64,000 nucleotides of DNA from a virus, in IMG/VR virus record IMGVR_UViG_3300043774_000178, positions 1 through 64,000 of that record; one strand, given 5' to 3'. Within the stretch, counting starts at the first letter, position 1. Each line of letters starts with the position of its first letter. The position numbers were made by a program, and so were the translations under genes. The notes below the pieces were generated by a model. The model saw only the letters and a list, made by a program, of their open reading frames with translations, searched no databases and was not told the DNA's origin. Positions 26,090 through 37,300 of this stretch are shown here, one piece after another.

Positions 26090-28336
26090 ATGTATAGAGT
26101 AAAAATAAAAAGATTACCTCAAGCTAGATTTGGTAGAGGTGTAAAGACAGGTCAGCAAATGGATGGTGCACTAGCTATCCAACCTACAGCAATGGGTGGA
26201 GCTGATATTGATCAATACATAGGAGAGAAGCCTTTAAAGACAGTTAATACATTAAGTGCTGTTCCAAGAGAAGAAGCTAACCTAGAAGCAGAAGGAGGTG
26301 AGACTGCATACGGAGATCTCAATGGAGATGGTATGGCAGAACACGCTAAGATTGTAGGACCAAGACATCACAGTGGAGGTGTACCTTTAAATCTTCCTGA
26401 TGATACTTTTATCTATAGTGACACAAGTTCAATGAAGATAAAAGATCCTAAGATACTATCTATGTTTGGTAAAGCTACTGCTAAAGGTAAAAAGTCAAAA
26501 GGATTTACTCCAGCAGAACTAGCTAAGCAGTATGACTTAAATAAGTATAGAAAGATTCTTCAAGATCCTAACTCTGATAAGATTGATAAGAAGACAGCAG
26601 AGTTAATGATTCAAAACTACACTATGAAGCTTGGAGCTTTAGCATTAGCTCAAGAGTCTAAGAAAGGTTTCCCACAAGGTATACCTGTAGTAGCACAACC
26701 TTATATGGATGCTAATAAGATATCTGAACAAGATATCATGCCTACATATAAGTCTGTATCTCAAGGTGGTCAACAACAACAAGCTGATCAGATGTATGAG
26801 CAGGAGCAAGAAGGTATGCCAACAGAAATGCCTAATGGAGAACCTATTGCTATGTCACCAGAGATGCAAGGTCAGGAACAACCTATGCCTCCTATGGAAT
26901 CAATGCCTCCTATGGCTCAGTATGGTATGATGATGGGTGGATATGATATGCCTTACTATCCTGAGATGGCTTACGGTGGTATCCCAAGATTTAATGATGG
27001 AGGACGAAAAATGACTACAGCAGAACTTCAAGCAAAAGCAAAAAAAGATGCTGCAAAAAAAGTAAAAGAAGTCCCTGCAGGTTATGAAAATATAGGTGGA
27101 GGTTATTATGCTACGGGCACTATTAATCAACAAGAAGTAGAAAGTGGATTAGGTACAGCTAAACCTGGTTCAGGAGGTGGAGGTAGAAGTGTTGGATATG
27201 AAAGAACAATGTGTGATGAGTTGAGAAGAGGAGTTACCCCTGAACAATTAGCTGCAAAAGGACATGGTACCGCTGCTGGTTTAAAAAATAGGTTTAAAGA
27301 TTGTTATGAAGAAGGAAAAGCTAAGCTTCAACAAGGGTCAGAAAATATTGATGTATTACAACTAGAAGAACCAACTGATACACCATGTAATCCTTGTCCA
27401 GACGGAAGTGTTCCTCCAAGAACTCCTGATGGCAAGTGTCCATGTGAAGAAAAGAAATGTAATGCATGTCCTGATGGTACAGTACCTGAGATGACAGCTG
27501 ATGGTAAATGTCCTTGTGGTGAGACAACAGAAACTACAGAAACTACAGATACTGTTACACCTCCTCAACCTACTATGACAGCAGCAGGATGGACAGCACC
27601 TGATATTAGAAACTACTATGGAGCATTTAAAGATAAGTATTCATTAAACCGTTACTATCCTTGGGCAGCAAGAGCAGATCTAGAAGAACCTACAAATATT
27701 CTTTATGATCCAACAAGAGAGTTAGCTCAACAATCTGAGCAGACTAATATTCTTACACAGGGTCTAGGACAGTTTGCGGGACCACAAGCATTATCTGCCA
27801 GAGCATCTCAGATACAAGGTAATGCTGCACAGCAAGCTGCAGATACCCTATCTAGATATAATAATCTAAATGTAGGTTTAGAAAATCAGTTTGCATTAAC
27901 TCAGAACCAGATTAGAAATCAAGAGAAGATGCTTAATCAGGCAACAGCAAAAGAGTTGTATGATAAAACTATGATGACTAAACAGCAGTATGATAATGCT
28001 AAGAGACAAGCTGATGCAAATGTAAGGCAATCATTTGCTACAGGATGGAAGAATGCTTCTGATATTGCTATGCTTAATTCAATGCAGGAGCAGTATAAAG
28101 TAGACCCATACTCAGGTACAGTATTCCATACAGGAGTAGGTAAAACACCAACAACTGATAAACCTAGTATGTCTCCAACAGAATATTGGAACTCTCCTGA
28201 ACTTAGAGGATTAACAGATAAAGCTAAAGAAACTTTAGTAGCTAAAAAGTTTAGTACTGGTAAGTATGGAGGTAACATGAAAGATGGTGGTATATATGTA
28301 ATGGGTTCTAATGTATTCCCATTCATGTTTTACTAA
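26090..28336 (+). CDS. Conserved crAss-type cargo/structural protein (748 aa)
   Basis: The N-terminal 210 residues are the recognisable part: VPREEANLEAEGGETAYGD, then GPRHHSGGVPLNLPDDTF, and IKDPKILSMFGKATAKGKKS. I recall this block as strongly conserved among crAss-like and other Bacteroidota phages. D76-x-N-x-D80-G resembles a calcium loop. Residues about 433-480 hold two copies of a Cys module (CNPCPDGSVPPRTPDGKCPC and CNACPDGTVPEMTADGKCPC). The C-terminal third is helical and Gln-rich, ending with KDGGIYVMGS. GG motifs recur as in its neighbours. It probably works as an ejected or packaged virion protein. Confidence 0.65.
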   Translation: MYRVKIKRLPQARFGRGVKTGQQMDGALAIQPTAMGGADIDQYIGEKPLKTVNTLSAVPREEANLEAEGGETAYGDLNGDGMAEHAKIVGPRHHSGGVPLNLPDDTFIYSDTSSMKIKDPKILSMFGKATAKGKKSKGFTPAELAKQYDLNKYRKILQDPNSDKIDKKTAELMIQNYTMKLGALALAQESKKGFPQGIPVVAQPYMDANKISEQDIMPTYKSVSQGGQQQQADQMYEQEQEGMPTEMPNGEPIAMSPEMQGQEQPMPPMESMPPMAQYGMMMGGYDMPYYPEMAYGGIPRFNDGGRKMTTAELQAKAKKDAAKKVKEVPAGYENIGGGYYATGTINQQEVESGLGTAKPGSGGGGRSVGYERTMCDELRRGVTPEQLAAKGHGTAAGLKNRFKDCYEEGKAKLQQGSENIDVLQLEEPTDTPCNPCPDGSVPPRTPDGKCPCEEKKCNACPDGTVPEMTADGKCPCGETTETTETTDTVTPPQPTMTAAGWTAPDIRNYYGAFKDKYSLNRYYPWAARADLEEPTNILYDPTRELAQQSEQTNILTQGLGQFAGPQALSARASQIQGNAAQQAADTLSRYNNLNVGLENQFALTQNQIRNQEKMLNQATAKELYDKTMMTKQQYDNAKRQADANVRQSFATGWKNASDIAMLNSMQEQYKVDPYSGTVFHTGVGKTPTTDKPSMSPTEYWNSPELRGLTDKAKETLVAKKFSTGKYGGNMKDGGIYVMGSNVFPFMFY

Positions 28337-28401
28337 ACTTAATAGGTTTAATAAACTTATTTGATTTTAATATTTTTACAATATATAGAATTTAAGAAAA
28401 T
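28334..28401 (+). promoter_or_regulatory. Stop-codon hairpin and AT-rich promoter-like spacer (copy 2)
   Basis: TAAAC/GTTTA (28334-28338 with 28346-28350) with loop TTAATAG begins at the stop codon, as at 21003. The AT-rich spacer has TATATAG at 28382-28388, 13 bases before the ATG. The two copies differ by a single loop base over the first 17 bases. Confidence 0.45.
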
Positions 28402-31317
28402 ATGGCAACGTATTTACAAGGTGTAACAGACTATGTACCACAGATTCAACCATTTCAACCTGACTTGAATCTGTATGCTAATGTGTTACAGACAAAACAG
28501 ACTCAGTATGATACTGCATGGAAAGCTCTAAACAATGTTTACAGTCAATACTTCTATGCAGATTTAACTAGAGACGGTAATATAAAAAGAAAGGAAGAGT
28601 TACTTAAGAATATTGATTTCAATCTAAGAAGAGTATCTGGATTAGATTTATCACTAGATCAAAACGTATCTCAAGCAACTCAAGTATTTAAACCTTTCTA
28701 TGAGGATAATAACTTAATGAAAGACATGGCTTGGACCAAAAACTATAATGGTGAAAAAGGTAGAGCTATGAGTTTCAAAAATTCTTCAGAAGCAGCAAGA
28801 AGAGAACAGTACTGGGATGCTGGTGTAAGAGAACTTGACTACAAACGTGAAGAGTTTAAAACTGCTACAGATGAAGAAGCAATGTCTTTTGATAATGTAT
28901 CATATACACCATATGTAAATGTAACTAAGAAAGCTAGAGAGATTGCAAAAGATGCTGGCTTATCTATAGAAACAGTTGACTTTAGTCCTGATGGTAAATG
29001 GATTGTAAAAACAAGAAATGGTGAAAACCTAATGGAGCCTCTAAGTAAATTGTTTGAGGCTGAGTTAGGTAGTGATCCTGCAGTGCAAGATGTTTATAAA
29101 TCACAAGCATATGTAAATCGTAAAGACTACGCTTACTCTAATGCTGCTCAATTCAATGGAGACAAGAATGCAGCAGAGATGAAGTATCTTGAAAATAACT
29201 TTAATGTACTTAAAGAAAAACAAGTACAGAGATATGAAGCTATGCAGGAGCAGTCAACTGTATATGATAATAAAATAAAAGATATAGAAGCTCAGATTGC
29301 TAAAGGTGATAAATCTCCATCATTGCAGAGAGCTCTATCTGAATTAAAACAAGGTAGAGATATAAACAACAAAGTTCTAGAAAGAGTAAGAACTGAAGTA
29401 GAAGATTTAGAAGACAGAAGTAAAACTCCTGGAACAAGTGGTTCATTTGTTAATCCATTTGGTGACTTAAAGTCTTTAAGATATAAAGTAGATAATGGTG
29501 TAGCAGGTATGCTCATGGAAAAAGACATGAATGAAGCTGCACAAATATTTGCATATAGAGATCATAAGAAAGATATACAAGCTAATCCATATGCAGTTAA
29601 TGAGCAGAAGCACGGATTTGCAATGCAAGAAATTGCATCAAGAAATGCAGGACTTGCAAGAGCTGCTCAGATTAGAAATGAAGGTGAGAGAAAAAACAAC
29701 AGAGAAAAGTATCTTGCTGAAAATGGATATGGATTCTATGATGCAGATGGAAACTTCCAGATGAAACAAAGTCTTCAAACAATGTTCTTGTCTAATAAAA
29801 ATGATGGTAATGTTACAGGAGAAATAAATCTTAAAAACTTTGCAAGGACAACAACTAATGAAATGCTTAATGATAAGGCACTACCTTATTTGCAACAGAC
29901 ATTAAACATGTTTGATAAACTACAAAAAGCTGGTACAATATCTCAAAAAGAAATAAGTAAACTTCTTACAGGGTCATATGATAAAACTATGACTATTGAA
30001 ACATTTAATAAAAAGTTGCAAGCGAATCCTGAAAAATACATGAAGCAACTTGGTTGGCAGAATCTAAGAAAGCTTCAAATGAGAGCTGACTGGTGGATAA
30101 AAAATAATAACCAAGTAAAAGCTGTAAAAGATGAAATTGCTGGTTATGATAAAATGAGTAGAGAATATGAGACTACAGCTCATCATTTAAGAGATCTAAA
30201 TAACTGGTATAAAACAAGTTCTAAATGGGTAGAGCAACAGATAGCTACAGCACTTCCAGCTGAATTAAAATGGACGGCAAAATTTGCATATGATGAAAAT
30301 GGTAATTTTAGATCTAAAGAAGATTTTGCTAAAGTAACAGGATTAAAAGTTCTAGATGAAAAATCAAAAGCTAAATTTAACCAATACTCACAAATGGAAA
30401 ACATAATGAGTAGAGGAGTTAATCCACAATATAAAACTAGTAACCGTGTAGGTGATATTTATGATCAAATACAAAAAGCTGCAGCAAAAGCATACTCATC
30501 TACAAGTACAGTAAAAGGATTAAAGGCTCCTCCAGGAGTTACTGGTTATGGAAAATTAGATCCTGGAACAGGACTATTTACCGCAGGTAGGAGTGGTATT
30601 GAAGTAGCACCAAGAGCAAAAGGTACACCAAGTTATTTCTACTTTAATGAATTTATGAATGACCTTAGAGGTCTTGATATGGGTGATATAAATAAAGTTA
30701 AACTTAGTGTAGCAGGAACAAGTAAAACAGGATTAAGTTATTCTAATGCAGAAAAGAATAGAGTTCTACAATCTATATTAGAAGCTGCTTATTCTGAAAT
30801 GCAAGATCCTAAAACTAAATTTAAAAACTTCTTGCTTGAATCTCAGAGAATTGCAGGAGGTGATGCTAGCAAAAGTGCAATGGTTGTCCATCTTGACCCT
30901 TTATGGTTAAAGAAATATGTAAAAACTAAAGATGGAACAGGTGGTGTATTATCTCAAGCCCAGTTTGAAAATGCTATTAAAAATGGTATATCTGTAGTAG
31001 CAGATGATAACATGTTTAATAACACTATGTTAAAGTCTATGGACATGACACCATTGGAGTCTACAATTGAGTATAATGGTTACTATGAAAAAGAAAGTCT
31101 TTATGGTAATGGTAAATATAGAATTGAAAAAAATCCAATACTAGGTGGTTATAGGGAAACTCTTACAACTAAGTTTGAAGATCCTAGAAGTGGAGAAGTT
31201 TATACAGGTAAGGAAACATGGGATAGTAATGTTAAACCTGATGTAGCTCTAAATAATGTAATGAACAACTTGAATCAGTTACAAGAACAATTTTCAAATA
31301 TAGGCTATGGCTACTAA
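28402..31317 (+). CDS. Cargo protein, crAss type (971 aa)
   Basis: The start (VTDYVPQIQPFQPDLNLYAN, then YDTAWKALNNVYSQYFYADL) is the conserved opening of the first cargo protein of crAss-like phages as I remember it, and it lies directly before the giant genes as expected. The protein is mainly helical and charged, with coiled-coil-like stretches at about residues 260-345, and has no GG-motif series, unlike its upstream neighbours. It is thought to occupy the capsid or tail lumen and leave with the DNA. The stop overlaps the next start by 11 bases, so the giant downstream gene is probably translated by reinitiation. Confidence 0.65.
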   Translation: MATYLQGVTDYVPQIQPFQPDLNLYANVLQTKQTQYDTAWKALNNVYSQYFYADLTRDGNIKRKEELLKNIDFNLRRVSGLDLSLDQNVSQATQVFKPFYEDNNLMKDMAWTKNYNGEKGRAMSFKNSSEAARREQYWDAGVRELDYKREEFKTATDEEAMSFDNVSYTPYVNVTKKAREIAKDAGLSIETVDFSPDGKWIVKTRNGENLMEPLSKLFEAELGSDPAVQDVYKSQAYVNRKDYAYSNAAQFNGDKNAAEMKYLENNFNVLKEKQVQRYEAMQEQSTVYDNKIKDIEAQIAKGDKSPSLQRALSELKQGRDINNKVLERVRTEVEDLEDRSKTPGTSGSFVNPFGDLKSLRYKVDNGVAGMLMEKDMNEAAQIFAYRDHKKDIQANPYAVNEQKHGFAMQEIASRNAGLARAAQIRNEGERKNNREKYLAENGYGFYDADGNFQMKQSLQTMFLSNKNDGNVTGEINLKNFARTTTNEMLNDKALPYLQQTLNMFDKLQKAGTISQKEISKLLTGSYDKTMTIETFNKKLQANPEKYMKQLGWQNLRKLQMRADWWIKNNNQVKAVKDEIAGYDKMSREYETTAHHLRDLNNWYKTSSKWVEQQIATALPAELKWTAKFAYDENGNFRSKEDFAKVTGLKVLDEKSKAKFNQYSQMENIMSRGVNPQYKTSNRVGDIYDQIQKAAAKAYSSTSTVKGLKAPPGVTGYGKLDPGTGLFTAGRSGIEVAPRAKGTPSYFYFNEFMNDLRGLDMGDINKVKLSVAGTSKTGLSYSNAEKNRVLQSILEAAYSEMQDPKTKFKNFLLESQRIAGGDASKSAMVVHLDPLWLKKYVKTKDGTGGVLSQAQFENAIKNGISVVADDNMFNNTMLKSMDMTPLESTIEYNGYYEKESLYGNGKYRIEKNPILGGYRETLTTKFEDPRSGEVYTGKETWDSNVKPDVALNNVMNNLNQLQEQFSNIGYGY

Positions 31318-34300
31318 TGATGAATTATTTAGCCCATTAGATGGATTGGGTACTGGGTATGGAAAATTTGATGCACCTACACCTGATGTTACAGGGTATA
31401 CTCCTTTTGAAGGAGATAGACTTAAAGATCCATCTATAAACTTTCCACAAACTTTTTTTCCACCAGCACCTAATATTGGTAGCTTAACTGTTCCTAATCA
31501 ACAGATTAGAACTAATGTAACTGGAGCACCACCTAGAAAAGCAGGACCAGCAAGAGGAGCAAGTCCAAAAGATATTGTGACATCATTTAATAAAATGATA
31601 AAGGCTCAGTCTCAAGCTAATCCTGATAATAATTATTATGCAAAAATTCATTCATATGATGCAGGTCCAGCAGGACCTAACTTTTACAAAAGGTATCAAG
31701 CATATGGACAAGAGACTTTTGATAAAATAGGATTTCATCCTCTAAGAAATAATGAAGCTGTATTTACAGAACAAACAAGTGGATGGGATGACTTTACTAG
31801 AATGCTGAAACACTCTGCTTGGCCACTATTCTCAAGAGGATTTGTCTCAGCACCTAAGAGTTTATTTAAAGCTTTTCAAGGAGACTTTAGTGCAGACACA
31901 GAAGATGCAAGAGTATATGAAGAAGCTGCAGCTATAGGACAATCTTCTAGAGGTGGTATAGGTGCTTTTACTTCTAACTTAGCTATGAACTTTGCATACA
32001 CAGCAGGTATTATATCTGAAGCTATTATAGAAGAAGCAGGTTTAGGTTTATTAACTGCTGCTACTGGAGGAGGTGCTGCTCCTGCTTGGATGGCATCACT
32101 TGCTAATAAAGGTAATCAATTTAAAAACTTATTTAGAACCTTATCTAAAGCTGACAATGTTGTTGATGCTTCAAATATATATAGGAAGTCATTGAAAGCA
32201 ATGGATAATGTTGATGATACTAGAAGAATTTGGAGTGCTCAAAAAGCAGACAAAGCATTAAACTCTGGTATAGGTAGATTCTTTAACCCAGTAGAAAATA
32301 CTGCAAATGCTATAATGAAAGGTATAAAGAATGAAGATAACCTAACAGGATTAGCAAGAGCATATACTACAGGATACAATACAGTAGGTGGATTATACCG
32401 TGATGTTAGATCAATTAACATGGCTCTTGCAGAAGCAAGACTTGAAGGAGGTATGACCCAGAATGATGTCTATAAAGAATTATATAATAGATATTATGAA
32501 AAGACTGGTAGAGCCCCGTCAGATGCAGAACAAGAGTTGATGATTAAGCAGTCTAAAGATGCTGCTACAACATCAATGATGTGGAACACAGGTCTTATAT
32601 ATTTGTCAAACAAAGTTGTACTTGATAATATAGTAGGTGCGGGAAAAGGAATTACTGGTTGGACAAGAGGCAAGATTGATGATATACTAGATTTAAAAAC
32701 AGGTAAGGTAATTAAAGAAACTGAGGAAGTTGTATTAAAGTCTGGTAAGAAATTTCAGAAACCTAAGTATAAGTGGGAAGAAAATACTTTTAAAAACAAA
32801 CTACTTAATATAAAGAAGAATCCAGTAAGTGGTACACTCAGTTTTGCAGGAACATACTTGAAAGGAAACATAATGGAAGCGGGGCAGGAAGTTGCTCAAG
32901 AAGTTATTGGTGATGCTACTAAAAAGTATTATGTTTCTACATTTAAGAATGAACACTTAAGAACTCAACAGTATGCAACCGGTTTAGCAAAGTCTGCATT
33001 TGATGACTTATTTAGTACTTCAAGAGGATGGGAAACAGCAGCTTCTGGTTTCTTTATGGGTATGTTTGCTGGACCATTAAATAAGTCAGTAGAACTTATG
33101 TCTGTAGGATATGATAAATACTTCAATCCTGAACAGTACAATGAGTATAAAAAAGTAAGAGATGAGTATGGCAAGAGGATTGTCAATACCCTATCTAGTG
33201 TAGACATGAATGAATTCTTTAATTCAAGAATTTGGAATTATGGTGTTCAAGGTTCTATGAGTGATTTAAGATTAGCAGACAGTGAAAAACTACAGAGAGA
33301 TGCGCAGGATCAAGCCTTCATAACTCAAATGAACACTGTACTTGAGAATGACATGATGAATCACTTTATAGAAAACTTAGAGTCTTATAAAGGATTAACT
33401 GCTGAAGAATTTGAAGAAGCCTTCCCTAATGTGCCTCAAGGAGAAGGAGCTAAATACATTGCTAAGCTAGATGAGACAATAGACAGAGCAAAAAATCTAG
33501 AGAAGAAATATAACTTCTATAAAGAAAGATTTCCAGATCCTGTTAGTGCAAAAGATCTAGAGGGATTGGCTCCTGAATCTAAAGAGTATCAAAATGCTCA
33601 GTTACTAAATGAGGCTTGGAAGGTTGCAAGATACAATGGTATATTCTTTAGTGAGACATTTGAGAATGTAACAAAAAGAATGTCAGGTATACTAGATTCT
33701 GTAGCATCACAAAAACTACTTAAGAATGCATCAGCTAGTGATATAACTGTATTGTTTGATCCTAAGTTACTTGCTAATCAAGCAGACATACTTAGAGATG
33801 AGATAGACATGATGTCTAAGACAGAAGGTACAAGACCTAAAGATCTCTTAGAAAGAAAACAAAAGCTTGAGGCTCTAGATAATTATGACAAAGCTGTAAA
33901 TACTTACTTGTCATTTACTATGACAAAAGAAGCTATAGCTGAGAAGTTTATTAACCGTGCTAAGATGCAGGGTAAAGAACTTTCTGATGAGGAGTTAGAT
34001 TCACTTGTAGAATCTGAAATGAGTAAGAGATCCGAATCAGACCAAGTAGAAGCAGCTAAACAATTAGAGATTGCTTACAAAGACTATCTTAAAACTCTTG
34101 CTGGTCAAACTGGTGACTATGTATTTGATGAGCAAATAGATGACTCATTCATAAAACTAATAGACTATTATAAGCTAAGTGATGAAGCTAAGCTTATGAA
34201 TACATATGCAAACTTATTAATGAATCCTGCAGGATATCTAGAACAAGTAGAGAAGAACCAGGAGTGGATGAGTGAGCTTTACAATAATAGAAAGGAGTAC

Positions 34301-37300
34301 TATCAAGAGATGGTACAAGAAGCTATAAAAGCAAAAGAGTCTAATGATCTTTTAAACTTTCTTGCTTCTAGAAACATCTATGTAAGTTTAGATGACTTTC
34401 AAAGATTCTTAGAAACAGGTATCCTACCTGATGAATTCTATAATGACACTAATAATACCGTAATAAAAAGATCTAATCCTGAATACATTGAGCTAGCTAG
34501 AGCATTTATAAAGTTTAATGAACTAAACAAACAAGTTATAAAAGCTCAGTCAGCAGATGAAACTCTTAGAGAGACTCTGAAGAATCTTGATGAGAAGATG
34601 ATGGATGAGATTGAGGCTCTTGAAAAATCAGAAGTAAGAAATGAACTTGGTCCAATACCTACAAAGAAAAAGGGTATAGGTATTTCTGATGTGATGGCTA
34701 ATGTAGAAGATGGTCAATATGCAGACCTTATCTACATGGAAGGTAAAGATGAAACACAGATTACTGTATACAGAGATGGTGATGTCTTAAAGTATAATAA
34801 CAAAGAAGGAGAAGAAGTTAATCCTAAACTTAAGACAAAGTTTATCTCTGGAGTAAAGTATGAAATAAAACTAGAACCAGACGCAGCTGAAGTAGAAGCT
34901 ATTAAAGAAAAGTATAGAGCAATAAAAGACCTTAAGGTAGAAGAAGCTTTAGCAGAAAAAGAAAAGGAACAGTTTGAAGAAGATAAGTTTGTAGAGATAA
35001 CTCCTAGTACTCCTATTGAAGAGTTTCCAGCTGATTTATATAATGAACTATATCTCATGTTTGAAGACTATATTGATAAAACAAATATAGAAGTTCAGGA
35101 TGATGAGTTTACTGACAGATTAGCTAACTTCATAAGAACCAACTCTTTAGCTGCTGAAGTAATAGCTGAGTATAATAAAAACAAAAAGTTAGAAATAGCT
35201 ACAGCTCCTACTGGTGAAGTTATTGTACCCACTATAACTACAAGAGATGGTAAAGAAGTTTCTGTAGATGAGTTACCTGAAGAAGAAGTAAGGTCATATC
35301 TGAACTCTTTCTTATCTGAATTAAAAGTATTAGAAACAAAAGATAAACTAGAACCACAAGAACAGAACAGACTCTATCAAATAAAAAGAGTAGCAGATGA
35401 TCTACAGAAGTATGTGGATAGTCTAGATAAAACTCAGTTTACGGAAGCACAGCTTGCCACTATTGAAGTACTAAATCAGATAAAACTTAAGAATGAACAG
35501 TTAGTAAGAACTCCTAATGGGTATATCATAGATGATACACTTCATAAAAGAGTTACTACTGAGATTCAAAAGCTAGTATCTAAAGGTTACCAGTATACAG
35601 ATATTGGTAAAATACGTATTGCATTTAATAGTACACTAGGTAAAACAGGACTTACTGTAGATTCAGTAGATGCATTTATAAATAAGCTAAGAGAGGAATC
35701 TCCAAAAGGATTCAGTGAGTATACATATACAGAATTAGACCAAGAGCTTAAAGCATTAGCTGGTCAACCTACTACTGCTGGTACTCAAGCTGATATAGAA
35801 AGAAAATCTAATGAGTCTGTAAAAGACTTTATAGAAAGATTGTTTTCTAATAATTACTTTTCAGAAGTAGATGGAAAACAAATATTTAGTTTGACACAAG
35901 GAAGATGGGGTGTTGTAGTTAATATAAATGGTGTACAAGTACCTTTTTATCAATCTACTTCTGGTACAGACACTAAAGTTACAGGCCAATGGTACCCATT
36001 CTTTGGAGACTTAGGTAATTGGGTTATAAAAGGGAATAGCGATGATTCTAATATAGGGTATGGGTTTAAAGCTATACAAAATGTTCAAAAGTTTTTAAAT
36101 GATAATATAAAAGAAACAGATGCTATAGCTTTAAGCGGTATTATATCTACAGACGTTAATCAAAATAAAGAAAGTTTAAGAAGCTTAGATGAATCTAAAA
36201 TAAAAGGTAATGAAAAAATATCTTTAAATAAAGAAGCAACTGCAAAAAGATTAGCTGATGTAGCAGGTTACTCACTTGAAGAAGGTAGGAAAACTAAATC
36301 AGATTTAGAATTATTTGAGTTAGCATCTAAAAAAATATTTGCAGAACTAGCTGCATTAGAACCTAAAGCAACTGAAAACCAAGTAGATAGAAAAGCTGCA
36401 GTCATAGAAGCTGGTTTAGGTAGAGAGTTAGAAAATATAGTTAGAGATAGACTAAGAAATGAAGGTGTCACCCAAGCAGAAAGAAATAAATTAACTCTTA
36501 CCCAAGAACAATCTATTTCATTAGCAACAGAAGCTGATTACAAAACTCTTTTAGAAAATAATAAGAGGAAACTCAAAGAAGAAGAAGCTAAGTTTGAAGC
36601 ATCTCAGAAAGAAGATTTTGATCCTACAACTGGAGAATTTGAAACTGGGGAGAATGTTGCTTTCTATCAGAATAAGATAAAATCTATTGAAGGTATAATC
36701 AATATTAAACCTACAGCTAAACCACAGTTTCTTACAAAAGCTGAGCTTAGAGAACTTGTTGAAAATCTAGTCCAGGAGAAAACATATGAAGATGCTAGAA
36801 TAGCAGGTAATTATGTAGATAGAGCCATAAGAGATTTCTTTGCAGGTAGAACTCCTGAGTTCAATGAAAAATATATTACTAAGGAAGCTTATGATAGTTT
36901 ATTTGGTGACTCATCTGCAGTAGATGCATCAGGTAATAGAACTTCAATAGGTTATTTAGAACTAGCAAAACAAAGACTTGAAGAGCAAGGTCTATATCTA
37001 TACTCAGAAGGGTTAGTATTAAATGATGTTGATGCTGTTGTTGCTGGTGAGATTGACCTTATAATGGTAGATAGACAAGGTAGGGTATTTATAGTTGATG
37101 TCAAAACAGGAGACGCAACAAAATGGGGGAATTTCAATGACCCTAAAAATCAATACTCTAAAAAAGAAGACTATGAGTTGCAACAAACTACATACTCTAA
37201 TCTTCTGTTTAACATGACAGGATTAAATTCATTAGTATCTCTTATGCCAATTGAGATAACTAAAGATAAAGAAACAGGAAAAATCCTTACTGCCTCAGCA

